Positions 43,623-55,179 of a stretch of DNA of 64,000 nt are shown here, in pieces. Made by a program: the position numbers and the translations under genes. How positions within the stretch are numbered: the stretch's first letter is position 1; every line of letters starts with the position of its first letter. Source of the DNA: Sitta carolinensis. Lineage: Eukaryota > Chordata > Aves > Passeriformes > Sittidae. The stretch is from assembly GCA_032173965.1 (NCBI GenBank), contig CM063284.1:134949625-135013624 (forward strand), in the 5' to 3' direction. The notes under the pieces are model-generated. The model worked only from the letters and a program-made list of their open reading frames with translations, had not been told where the DNA came from and searched no databases.

Positions 43623-45483
43623 GTAAGTTACTGCTTTATTGTTGAAATGTTACTGCAAAGCAAGTGCATGCTGAAAAGTTGCACTACAAAATAGAAGTAA
43701 AACTGTAATGGGTGTTTCCTTTAATGTTAGAATTCTGTGTATCTGATAGTTTAGTGTGACAGAAATTAAATCAGGGACTAGTTAGTAGTACTAATGCTGT
43801 TTTTTTCTCTTTAAGTGCTTTTTTTTTTTTTCCTTAGAAACCCCAAGCTAATCAAACTGTTGGCTGGTTCACTTTTAGGCAACTAGTTAGAAACAAATAA
43901 TAATAGTTATATAATTATCTGCAAGTTCTCTTCTTTCAGCATTATTAATAAACTGTTGCTGTCAGGGGATATAACAGAATAAAGTCAGGAAGAGAAGCTG
44001 TATCTTGCTGCTGACTTTCTGGTCTTGTAATTGCCATAGAGCTGTGCCTTTTACTGTATAGCTGTTTCTGCATCAGTATCTGAAAATGGAGCCTTTCTCT
44101 CCCTGTTCTGTTCTTGAAATGACCCTCAAACTGTGCTGCAGTCAGCTTTCACGTTTGTGGTTACTAAGGGAAACAGAAGTGAGAAGTATCTGTCTTGTGT
44201 TATGTACTGGAAATATAATTAAGCCTATAAATAATGCTTATAGAGTTGATGTTAAAATAGGGAAAGTCTGCCACCATTATCTTTTCAATGCTTTTGAAGC
44301 TGGACATGATATATAAAAATGAGAACTTCTTTATGAAAAGTCTTTACTTGATCTCTTGGTGTTCTCTTACTCCAGGAATAAGAGATATGGGGAAGTCTTA
44401 ACTCTTGTTACATTAAGCCAAGCTGTGATAATTGTTTAAGTACTGAGAAGGCTGTGATAGTCTTTTGGAGAGAGACAGAGTATGTGTGTAGTGGAACAAG
44501 AAGCATTTCATTACCATGGCTTTCATTCAAATTTGAATATAATTCTTGTCTGCTCTAAAGACTTCCTCGAAGTTGAAATTCAAAACAGAAATTCTTGCTG
44601 CTTATGTTCTAGCAGCTGAAGAATGTTAATGTAAATGTGACTCTTATTGATATATGATATATATATTAACCTCATTTGGTCTGAAATACCTGGAAAAAAT
44701 GGTCGGGTGTAGCTCTGTATTACTTGCATCCATGCTCAGTAAATCCTGTAATTTGGCTCTTGGAGCCATGTGACAGCTTTTTCTTTGGTATGTAGCATTC
44801 CAGGCAAAGTAAAAGCAATGAGCTTTCCTTTTTTTAACTTGGTGTGTGTTTGTGTCAAGTTGTCATGTACTTCTGCAGGTTTTTGTGATCCAGTAGGTGG
44901 GGCTTTAGATCCAAAAATAGCTTTCTTAATATGTACTGAAATATGCATCATTTCCTTATGAGTCAAAAAGATGATTCACTGGAATCAAAGGCTTTTTGTC
45001 ATTAAACTTAGTCCACCTTCTAAAGGAGCTTGTTGCATGTATGCAACATGGTGCATTTCAGCTTCACAAATACTGTATTCTGTCAAGTCTTGCTGCACAT
45101 TTCACTCATAAAGCACTTGAGTAGCATCATGTTTTGTTAATACTGTGTGCATATATTTTAATAAAATGCACGGATATAACCTTTAGTTACTGAGCTTATG
45201 CTTACTGTAAGAGAGGTCTGGTAGCTATTGTGGTAATTTGCTACTGTTGTTATTTATTGCTTTATTATATGTGGAGAGGTGCACTTGACAGCTTTCTGAC
45301 TTTCCTGTCACAGTGTTGCACACATATGTACACACAGGTGTTTATATACCTGCATGTGTTGCTTTATTGAGAAGAAACCAGACTCCCCCTCACCTTCCAG
45401 GATTGTTGAAGTTAGTGGGGTTTTTGCCTTTTTTTAGGTAATAATTTAATATGTTAGTTTTTTCCATTGGTTACATGGTTTTA

Positions 45484-45489
45484 GGAGGG
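45484..45489. repeat. Target-site duplication, left copy
   Basis: GGAGGG, identical to the copy at 46080-46085 across the solo LTR. Confidence 0.9.
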
Positions 45490-46079
45490 TGTAGCATCGT
45501 GTGATTGAGCAATCTCCTCTCACCTCACCCCCTCCTCCTCCCTTCGCCCACCAGAGCCACCCCTGTCAATCCTGAGGGTCCGAATTTCAATATAAGGGGT
45601 CTCTCCCTGTCACCCCAGGAGAGGGCTGCCGAGTGATTGGGCAAACAGAAACAGCCCCCCCTCCCCAAAGGGGACTGGACCCCTGCCTTGTCCTTCTGCC
45701 CCGGGTCACTCCCCCGCCCTCTGGGTTGCCCGGGGTCGCTCTGGGTCGCCCCCTCCTCCCCGGGTAAAACCAGCGGTGTGCCGCATGGTCGGGATTCTGC
45801 TCGTGCTGGTTACCATGGTCGGAGGCTTCAGCCGGAGCAAATAAAACCTCTCCCGAACCACGACAGAATCGGTTTCTTTCTTCACTGATCGTCTAGCTTC
45901 TCTGCAAGCCTGACAACTTCCCTGCTCTCCAGCCGGTGCTACAGTTTCCAGGGTCTATCGCCGCCGCCCGGACCCCGGACTTGCCTCTTTTAGTGGACCA
46001 CGTGGCCACTGCTAAGGAAGGTATCCTTGTGGAAAATAACCACAGAGCTGCTTGGATACAGTAACACGGCGTTGTTACA
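45490..46079 (+). mobile_element. Solo LTR with perfect 6-bp target duplication
   Basis: This 590-bp GC-rich element sits in AT-rich intron 2. Its ends are TGTA and TACA, and it is flanked by identical GGAGGG at 45484-45489 and 46080-46085. A TATA box (TATAAGG) lies at 45591 and a poly-A signal AATAAA at 45840-45845, so the LTR reads in the + direction. No viral coding sequence lies beside it, so it formed by LTR-LTR recombination. A 6-bp duplication suggests a class II (ERVK-like) retrovirus, but I did not match the family. The exact duplication points to a fairly recent insertion. Confidence 0.92.
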
Positions 46080-46085
46080 GGAGGG
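46080..46085. repeat. Target-site duplication, right copy
   Basis: GGAGGG, identical to the copy at 45484-45489. Confidence 0.9.
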
Positions 46086-49000
46086 AAGGTCTTGCTTGTA
46101 TTCGTGAAGTTCAGAGTGAGTTGTCATCTCACTTGTGCTGATATAGGTTTTAATATGAAGTAGACATCACACCAGAATTTTTTTAGAAAAAAATTACTAT
46201 GGGACAAATAAACAATAAAATAAATTTTCTATTTAAAGCTGAAGACCAAATGTACTTAATGTTTAAGATTTTAATGTAAAATTCCCAAGGCGTGAAACTT
46301 GAACCTGCTGTTCTGTATGTAGCAGCAGAGAGATGATGTCAACAGATATGGTACTAATTAATGAAGTAAGTCCTGAACTGCCTCTAAAGGATACACAAAA
46401 AACTGTTCCATTTTTGCTGATACAGTTTAGACAGTGAACAGATATCTTTTAATAGAATTTCTCCTTTTCTCAGTGTCAGTCAGCATATTAGATGCAAACT
46501 GATTTTGTCTGTTATCTCAGAATTCACAGTTGCTGCTCAAGCCATATGGTTCCCTGTTCAGCCTTTTGTGTTTCACGTTGCACAAACACAACTGGTGCCT
46601 GCCTGTAGGTGTCAGAAGAGCCAGCTATGGGTGTATAATGGAGCATGAGAACAGTGCTGCCTGCTGATCCCCAGTAGGTTGTAGCATGCTAGCAGTCTTG
46701 TGACTTAAGTGAAAGCCTTCTGACTGCTGTTCGTTTTGAGGAGAAGAAAGAAATAAATGTGATTATTTACAGACAGGTTTGTTTTGGGTTTAATAAAAGT
46801 TTAGAAGTGAGCAGATGAAATGGATGATCTAGTTAATCAGTGTTGGAGGCTCTAATGTTAGACTTCCCTTTATCCCTCTGGGGATTGAAGGCTATGCTCT
46901 TCTGAAGTAGTGAATAAGTACTTAATACACAGATTATGTTGTCCAGGTTATGGAAATAACCCAGTATCAGTTCCTGAGGGTCACAGAAGCCTTTAGTAGA
47001 CCAAGACTGAGTTTTGAGCCTGTGTATAGAGAGTGCTAAGGGTTCCCTTCTGGTGCCACTAGTTCTATTGCCATTGTAAGCCTTGACATGCTGTTTAGAA
47101 AGTTACACACTTAGGACTTTTTGGTGATTTTTAAAAAACATTTCTTGGCTCTTCCATTTCAAACCCAAGGAACGTGTTCTACTTTGGCTGCCACTTTTCT
47201 TTGAGCATGCCATTGTCATAATCTTTTAACCTGTTTTGGGGAATATTGGAAATGTAGATCATAATGGTGATGTTACTTCATCTGTTGTCTTCTACTAATT
47301 ATTTTTGAAGTTGGTTTTATGATATTTACAAAGTTTGTTTTACTGGTGTTGTTTATTATATAAATTAGGCCTGTTAACAATTAATTAATATTGTAATAAT
47401 TGGTATCTGTAAAGGCTTGGGTACAGTGCCAAAGTTGTGTTATTTGCTCCTTTTGTTCTCACCCTTTTTTTTTTTTTAGTCTTCCCATATGTTTAATTTT
47501 ATTAGTTTATTTCAATGCACTTACATTACTTACAAACTATTGTTTGATTGTTTTCTGGCTCTTGGAAATCTAGTGTTGAATAAAAAAACATTATTTCTTC
47601 ACTCTGATTCATATGTATTTGATGTTTAATTTTTAATGGAGGAATGAGTGAATCCTGACTGTTGAGATGCAATTATGCTGACGTTCATTAAAATACCAGT
47701 AAGAGAATTTGGTATAAAATAGAATTTTTAAATAACTTTGCCAGCTGTCAATCTGAGGGAAATAAAGGTAGCTTGAACTAGAGATAGTGGTGGCTGAAGT
47801 TCCCTGTCTGCTGTTATACATAAGCACACCTGGAAACATGGGCACATTCTGGATGAATATTTACTATTCAAATATTTTATATAAGATTTTTCACTTTCAG
47901 AATAGTGCTTAAGTAGCTACCTCAATGTATAGAAAGTTTATTTTCTGAGAGAGAAGGACTAACTTCTTGCCTTCTCTTATAGTAGTGAATTGATAAGGGA
48001 AAAGCTGGGGATCTGTGGTATGTAGGTGGCACTATTCAAATCTTGTTAATTCTGTGCTTTTCTACAAAGTTATTTTTTGAGATTTTGGCTGTTCAGATTC
48101 TACTTTTTAGAATAGTAGAGGGCCTGAGTACTGGAAAATAAGCCTTTGAATCTAGAAAGATACTTCAGGAAGTCTCTTATTCGAGCAGTGCCTTTGTTTT
48201 GAGAAGGTATCTCTGCTGGTTTCTGAAGTCATATGTAGTGTGGAAATTTGCCTGTGTAAACTTCACAGCTAAACAAAAAGGAAGCTTATACTTGCCATTG
48301 TGTTTATCATGAGTGAGATAAACCCTTTAGTTGCCAAGCTATCTCATAAGATATTTTTATTTCAGAGTGCTGTAAAGAGTGAACTCACTCTAAAAAGGGC
48401 TTAGGCCTTGTGGAGGCTTTGTGGTTTGAATGCTTTTAATTTGTTTTATGTCGTAAGTTAGTCTAAAATCTCAATTGCTTTAATCATTAAGTCATATATA
48501 AGAAATATTAACCTAGCAGTCAACTGTTGTCCTTTAACATTTCTGTGAGAACAAACTTAGGCAAAACTTTTGAATTTCACTTCACAGTTTGTTTTAGCAA
48601 ACTTCCTGTATTATGTAGAGCTTTTGATGGAAACCTTACTGTTCAGTGATTTGGTGGTTAGTTTTGTTATGGTCTGTGAAGCACTTAGTACATAACTGGT
48701 CTCGTTATAGTCCTGTTTTGGTTTCTGCTTTAGTACCAGTTAAATGTGGCATATGAAAATATTCTTATTTTTTTGTATATCTATGATCATACAGCACTGA
48801 ATGACTGAGAGCTACTGCAATACAGTCTTCCATACTGGAAATACTAGTGTAGAGAGATGTTTGCTGCTGCCCTGTTTAGCTTATTGGCTGTATAAAAAAT
48901 TCTCATTATAGGCTTCTAATCCTATCTTTAAAAAAACTAATTGCCTTTTCTTTGGCAGTGTTTATGTCTTTTTGTTAGTGAATCTAGGTTGACAAGTACA

Positions 49001-49914
49001 CCTTTACAAAATTATATGGAAAAGAATACTCTACCTACATTTAGCTGCAAATGTATCTTAGCTTATACATTCATCTTGTCTTAAGTGATAAAATCTATTT
49101 TTTTCCTGGTAGAGTGTTTATGAAGCTTTGAGCCTCATACGGTAAATCTTTTGTTTGGTTGTTTCCTTGTATCACCATTATTCCTAAGGCTATGAATTCT
49201 TTTTTCTGAAAAAATCTTTCTGTAAAAAGCTTTTTCCCTTTTGCTTTGTTCTGGTAGCTCATTTTGAATACACTTTCGGAGATGGAGGTCAGAATCTGAG
49301 CTTGAAAAAAATCCTTTCCTTAGTTGGGACTCACTTTCTCAAAATGCTTATGCTTCATTTGCTGTCATAATAGTCGACCTGCTTTGTTTCAGCATTTTTG
49401 CATTTTCTCAGTGATGGATTTTACTTGAAAGTCAGGATTTAACAGAAGCTTATTTCAATAGTAATAGGGTGTGTTTATAGAGAGAGTTCTTCAGCTTTTC
49501 TGCAGGTGAAGAGTGGAGAAAAGCAGTTGAAGAGGGGGAATGAATCATTCTGTGAAGCCTGTCAATGTTGTATTGCCCAGGTTAACCAGCAGTGCATTTG
49601 TAGACCAAAAGTTCTGGTGCAGTAGCTGAGCCTACAGCTCAAACTGTGTGACGGACACTTCTGGCCACCTGGAAACATAGAGGGAAACATAGTGGGAATA
49701 TAAACCCCTTTTTACATGGGGTTGCAATAATATTTAGGGGGTAGGTATGTTTTTTGTGGTGGCTTTGCTGGTTTTTTAGGTGTTGGGCAGTCATAAGAAA
49801 AGAAGATAGTAATGTTCATCAGAATCTTGGTAAATCTAAAAAATACGTAAGCCACTATTTGAACTAACTGCTTACAGGTTTGTTTTGTTTGTTTGTTTTC
49901 CCCAATTGATATAG

Positions 49915-50022
49915 GTGGAATCAAGAGATACTTTAAACAGTATTGCCTTGAAGTTTGATACAACACCCAATGAACTGGTTCAATTAAATAAGCTTTTCTC
50001 CAGAGCAGTCGTTCCTGGACAG
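49915..50022 (+). CDS. OXR1: OXR1 exon 3: core of the LysM domain
   Basis: This 108-bp exon (36 codons, phase 0 at both ends) begins V-E-S-R-D-T-L-N-S-I-A-L-K-F-D and ends R-A-V-V-P-G-Q. It is the core of the LysM fold, with the typical D-T-L-x-x-I-A-x-K-F and P-x-x-L-x-x-L-N-K-L spacing, at residues 80-115 of the spliced product. The match to OXR1 is almost residue for residue (FDTTPNELVQLNKLFSRAVV). NCOA7 differs at several of these positions. The acceptor is GATATAG| and the donor CAG|GTACTA. LysM in animal OXR1-type proteins probably serves as a small interaction module. A carbohydrate ligand is not established. Confidence 0.95.
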
Positions 50023-51127
50023 GTACTATTACACTATATATGTTATTTATTCAACAAAGTCCTCTTTTACTGTATTTCTCATTCCTTCCAGAGTGCTAAA
50101 GTACTTCTCTTAGTGATTTTCTTATTGGCTTTGTAAAAGAGTTTTTCCTTTTTCTCTATTCTATTCCTTGTGCCTATTAAGTAACTGCCTAAAAGGAAAC
50201 ATGTAAGGAAGCTACCTGTGTCCCTTATTTAAGATCAGAGGACTTTTTAAACTAGATGTACTTAATGGTACAATAATAACACTTAGATAGAAGCCAAACT
50301 GTTGCCTTGCAAATTAAGCAGGCTGTTTACCAACTCTAGCTCAGCAGACACATTCAGAGTGCAGCTTACAAACAGTATTCCTTGACTGCATATTACTGCC
50401 TGCAATTCTATTTTAATAAATTGAATAATGTATCTGTTCTGCTCTGGAAACTTGATGTTTTCACCAGCAGTATATGAATTACCATTCACTTACCGCAGGT
50501 CACTATTGCCTTTATTTTGTCCTCCTGTTTCTGCCTTCAATTTTCACTTGTCCTTGAAAGCCAGGCCTGGAAACAAGTGATAGGTCAACTGTGGTATCAG
50601 CCATCGGCCATTTGGTACTTGCCCTTTGTTTGATAAAGTTCTGTGTTCATTTTTGATTGCTGCAGAACTTTGTCTAGGTAGATTGAATGCCTACCATGGC
50701 TGAAATAATGTATTAAAGGTGTGAATACCTTCAGTTTAAATGTTTTTCTATATATTCAGTTAGTCTGTTTCCTCATTGCTCAGATAGTGGAGTCATAGTA
50801 AGAGAAATAATTGGACACATCTTCCTTGGACACTTAGTTCTGAATTTATTATGCTGTGTACTTTTAACGCTTTCTGTCTGAACTTCCTTGGTTGTTATGA
50901 CTGAAAATCAAAATTATATCAATATAGCATTTAAAAACTTGAAATGCTAAAATTTCAAGTACTTTGTGTAGTATTGTTTTTTCCCTCAACTCATAATTCT
51001 TTTAAAAGCAATGGGAGCAAGAATGGTTTTGTGTAGCTTGTTTTGAGAAGGCGTAGTAAATATACCTTAACTGATGGGAAATCTGAAAGCATAACTAACT
51101 TCTAACTACATTATATCTTCTTTATAG
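50023..51127 (+). other. OXR1: OXR1 intron 3 (1.1 kb)
   Basis: Short AT-rich intron, donor GTACTA to acceptor CTTTATAG. I see no repeat or RNA gene in it. Confidence 0.8.
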
Positions 51128-51240
51128 ATTTTGTATGTTCCTGACCCAGACTACATTTCTAGTGTGGACAGCTCCCCTCTCTAAGTCCTGTAAGTCCCCT
51201 ATCACCTACATCTTCCGAAGCAGAGCTTGACAAGGCTGCA
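51128..51240 (+). CDS. OXR1: OXR1 exon 4, with a 1-bp frameshift and in-frame stop as written
   Basis: The exon begins I-L-Y-V-P-D-P-D-Y, which closes the LysM domain, then S-S-V-D-S-S-P. The frame then breaks. As written the next codons are CTC TAA, a stop at 51182-51184. If one base is missing in the C run at 51174-51177, the downstream reading matches the OXR1 Ser/Pro linker (LSPVSPLSPTSSEAE, then L-D-K-A-A). The written length is 113 bp against 114 expected for a phase 0 to phase 0 exon, which also fits a single lost base. Conservation of the sequence after the break suggests a recent lesion or an assembly or sequencing error rather than an old pseudogene. The donor is taken as GCA|GTAAAT. 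A second, GTAG|GTATAC, lies 10 bases on. Confidence 0.85.
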
Positions 51241-54200
51241 GTAAATGTAGGTATACCTATTGTCCTTAAAATTCATTTTCCCTTAAAAGACAAATGTTAC
51301 AGATGCTATGCTTTCTTCTTAAACTATCCTTTTGTTTTGGGGAGAAAGTATTAGACAACACTTGGAGTTGAAAGCAAAATAGTTCCTTTTTAAAAGTAAA
51401 TACAAGATTTTAATCTTTATAAATTATAGTTTTCAATGTGAAAACTGTTTTGAAGGCAAATTATTTGTAGCAAAATACTGTCATTGCACTCTGAAATCTT
51501 AATTAGTTACTGTTGCATTTCTGTATTTGTTACATTTCAGAGCTTGTTAAGCATTTGTCTCTAATCTTATTGATGGGTTTTGTAGAAAAGATAATGCTAA
51601 GGTTCCCCCTGCTTGCTGTAGAGGTATGGGAGAGGGTTCTCTAGTTTAATTTCACAAAATGAAGTTAAAAAAAAGGGGGTTTCAGTGAAGGATGGATACA
51701 GAATTAATTGTAGCTAATTTTTACTCAGTAGTTATACATTTGTAGACTTTCTAGATGCTAAAAATGGGTGTTTAGGCATCCACATTGCCCTGTAATTCAG
51801 CTGTAATTAGATTTTTGGGTAGGAGCTGGCTTTATAGAAGCATGTGTTTCCAGGAACACCGGTTTGCTGTCAGCAGCAGACCAACCAGGAGGATTCAGTG
51901 TTTGAGCCTGAGTTTCTCTACAGTTTTTGCAACTATGATCTTATTTGGATGCTTTTTCATGCATCACCACTGTTCTTTTCCCAGCTATTATCTTTTCCTC
52001 TCAAATATGAAATTTTCTTGGTAGCGTATTTTGACAGTACTTTGTCAAGCTGTCAAACATCTTTTCCAGCATTCTGTGTGCTCAAAATTTAGGAAGGTTT
52101 GAGACTTAAAGCATTTACTTATTTGCTTATATGACTTGGTCCAGATGAGTTTAAATATAAAGATTTTGCTTTGTTGCTGAACAGGTTCCCAAGCTACATT
52201 ACAAAGTCTGTGATTGCCCTTCTGAAAAGTACTGTTTGATTTTGTTGTGATACCTTTTCTCTGTCTTTGCGTGCCAATTCTTATGTCTGCTGTCATTTGT
52301 GCTGAATAATTTCTTTTGTGTTTGATGGCAAACTGAGGGTGGTATAGCACAGTAAACAGACTCCCCTGCAAGAATGCATTCTTTTATCATATGTCTTTTA
52401 TCTTTATCAGTCTCTGAAAGACCTACCTATGTAACGTATGTTGTGAGAAGTTATTCAAGGGAAAAATTATCAATTTTACTATTGAAAATCAGAGCTTTTC
52501 CTACAGGTTCCATGCCAGAATAATACCTTATTCTTTCGTCAGTTCTTTTGTGTATCTCTTAGCACATAGTAGATAAGGAGCTGTAATAGTGTAACTGTAC
52601 CTGTAATTTGTTTGAAAACATTTTATTGAGTGTATGCTCATATCAGAGATAAAGACTTGCAAGTGTAGAAGAAACAGTAAATGAAAATACTTAAACACCT
52701 CTTCTGCAAAATATTTTTTCATTTAGTGTAGTCTGTCCAGTGCTAGCAACAATTGGAATGTTAAATTTCATTTAACTGACACTTTATTGTTACGTAACTG
52801 TTTTGTTCATCTTGTTGCATGTTGTGGATCTTTACAAGCAGTTGTTAAATGCTTCAGGGAAAGTCAGATTAGCTATGAGACAATACATAATAGTGTTTAT
52901 TTTGTTTCTGAGACCTTTCAAAGTATATCTAAGGAAAGAAATATTTGTCCAAAAATCAATGAACAGAATCACTTGTGCTTGTCAGTGTGGACTATGTGCG
53001 TTTGGTTTTGTTTTCAGTCTCTCCAGCAACATGAAAGGCACTCAACTTCTTGTGAGCATTTAAGGCTGGAGGATTTTGTTCTTCATTATGGCACCTGTCT
53101 TTCATTTTTTGCTATTCTCTTTTTGCTGATTCTTAGCATTATGAAGGGGAGAAATACTAATATACATTCTCTAATGCTCTCTTGACGTCTGTCTTCTTTG
53201 GCTGTCCTCAATTTGAGCATGTTTCAAGGTTCCTCTGCTTATATAATGTAAAGGAGTCTTCTCTCTGCTCTAGTCAATAGAATGAATCAGTGATTTCTTG
53301 TTATAAATTTAATAAGAAGGGTTAGCAATATCTGAATGCCTGTTCAGTCAAATATACACTGACATTTCTATTTTTGTTGTTCTGTTTTATTGAAGATTGG
53401 AGTAGCTTACCATAGCCATGTGGCTAGATACAAACCAGCATGTGCTGATATAAGACCTGCATACCATTTTGTTGCTATTAGTGTGTAAGAACTAACTTAG
53501 ATTTTGAAGCTTTTCTGATACTGCTGGGTTTTTGAAAGATTTCTTCATTCAGCAGTCTTAGACACATATTTGAGAAGATCCTATGTGCTTTGCTATCTAT
53601 AAAGCTTAAATTCCATTTCAAAATATTGTGTAGTGACAAGGGATCATCATTAAATTGGAAAGTCTACAATTATGATGGTGTATCCCCCACACCCCTCCCT
53701 TTCCCAAGCCATATTGGGATCTGAAATTTTGTCATGTGGCAATATGATGATAAATAGCTGTCTTATTCAGAGTGGGCTTGCATATCAGCTGAGCACTTTC
53801 AGAGCCACTTGCTGAGTTACATGTCACAAGAGTGACCCTGTAGTTTTCAGTAGGAAAGCATATGTAGAAAGAGAATTAATCTCCAGGAGGTTTGTTTCCT
53901 AATTACACCTTGATTAGCTTTTTCAGCAGAATTCAGTTTAGTGTTCTGTATATTTGCTTATATATAATGAAGGTTGAAAGATGCTGGCAAAAGCTAAAGT
54001 AGTGCCAGAGAGATGATGAACTGAAAACAGTTGTGCATAATGTTCCTAGATATGATTAAAGGCATTTTTCTGTGATCTGTACTAGTGAATAGAACTGAAC
54101 AGGAAAGCAGAAAACCAAAGGGAACATGGGAGTTACTGTTTTCTAAAAATAGTAATATTTTATTAATAACTAAAAATAGCAGTTATATATGAAATGGAAG

Positions 54201-55026
54201 TAATTGATATGGATGGTGCTCCAAAAGACGGTGTCTGTGCCTATAAAATAGGCTTTGGTGAAATCTGTCTACTATTTGTTTATCTTTAGTTTGAAAAACT
54301 AACTTTTTTCGTTGTCTGTCCTATCCCTGGTAGGGTTCCATATTCACTACTTAGTTGGTTAAACTGGTAGACAGTGAGGTAGAGAACTCTTTCTGTTATC
54401 TTCCTGGGGAAGTCATAAATGAAATCCTCTGAAAGTTAAATCCAGGCATGTGAATGACAAAGATGGTTGGAAACACCCAGAGAGAATTAACCGAGGCTAT
54501 ATCATACCTTACAAAACTGATTGCTTTCTGTGAGGAAATGACAGGCTCAGCAGATGAGGGGAAAGCAATGCATGTTTCTTACCCTGACTAGAGCCAAGCC
54601 CTTGACACTGTTAAAACACTGGAAAAATATGAACTGAATGGGTAGAGTAGAACATGGGCCAGAAAAATTGCCAAGATCATTGTGTTCAAACTTACTACGC
54701 ATTTGTATGTGTGATTTTTTAAAAATCTTTCATGGGTTGGGTTGGAAGGACCTTAAAGATAATCCAGTTCCAACCCCTGTACCATAGGCAGGGACACCTT
54801 CCACTAGACCAGGTTGCTCAGACCTCCATCCAGCCTCGCCTTTAACACTGTTCGCTGTGGTGGCAGTCATTTTCAAATCCTTGAGAGTCCCTATGGGTAC
54901 AGTTCTTTTGTAATCTGCCCATCAGTGACTTGACTGGTCAAATTGCGCAGCAGAAAATCTCCAGAAGTTGATATTGAAAAAAGCAAGTTGCTAAATTCTT
55001 TTGTGTTTCTTTATATTTCCTTTCAG
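51241..55026 (+). other. OXR1: OXR1 intron 4 (3.8 kb)
   Basis: AT-rich intron ending in a pyrimidine-rich tract and TTTCAG|. It contains one CR1 3'-end fragment near 54.72-54.85 kb and no other recognisable gene. Open frames near 52.8-53.2 kb have no family resemblance. Confidence 0.75.
54718..54850 (-). mobile_element. CR1 LINE 3'-end fragment
   Basis: 'atgggttgggttggaaggaccttaaagataatccagttccaacccctg' then 'caggg acaccttccactagaccaggttgctca' is the antisense CR1 terminus. Short, 5'-truncated, in OXR1 intron 4. Confidence 0.92.
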
Positions 55027-55179
55027 GATTCAGATGGAGTCCAGCAGAAGGAGTCAGCTGTTTCACCAGCACATGCATGTGTTCGTCCTTCAAGAGTGGT
55101 ATCATCCACCTCCGAAGAGGAAGAAGCATTTACAGAGAAATTTCTAAAAATTAATTGCAAGTACATCACTAATGGCAAG
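55027..55179 (+). CDS. OXR1: OXR1 exon 5: linker and start of GRAM-like domain
   Basis: This 153-bp exon (51 codons, phase 0 both ends) begins D-S-D-G-V-Q-Q-K-E in a variable linker. It then reads R-P-S-R-V-V-S-S-T-S-E-E-E-E-A-F, followed by TEKFLKINCKYITNGK. The acidic TSEEEEAF motif and KFLKINCKYIT are hallmarks of OXR1 and mark entry into the GRAM-like domain (about residue 184 onward in the spliced product). The donor is AAG|GTACTG. A second AG lies 7 bases inside the exon (after 55033). Paired with the alternative donor of exon 4 it also keeps frame (net +1 residue), so the exact junction is not certain. Confidence 0.93.

Larger units (their letters stand above)
43623..49914 (+). other. 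OXR1: OXR1 intron 2 (6.3 kb)
   Basis: The intron lies between donor GTAAGT and acceptor TTGATATAG. Its main landmark is the solo LTR at 45490-46079 (listed separately), the only GC-rich part. The rest is AT-rich with short T runs (43815 and 47465 areas). I see no other gene or RNA in it. Confidence 0.8.

Noticed and set aside
51251..51256. GTATAC as the preferred exon 4 donor
   Set aside because: It needs the second acceptor at 55033 to keep frame; the GTAAAT donor with the first AG gives a simpler alignment. Kept as a possible alternative.
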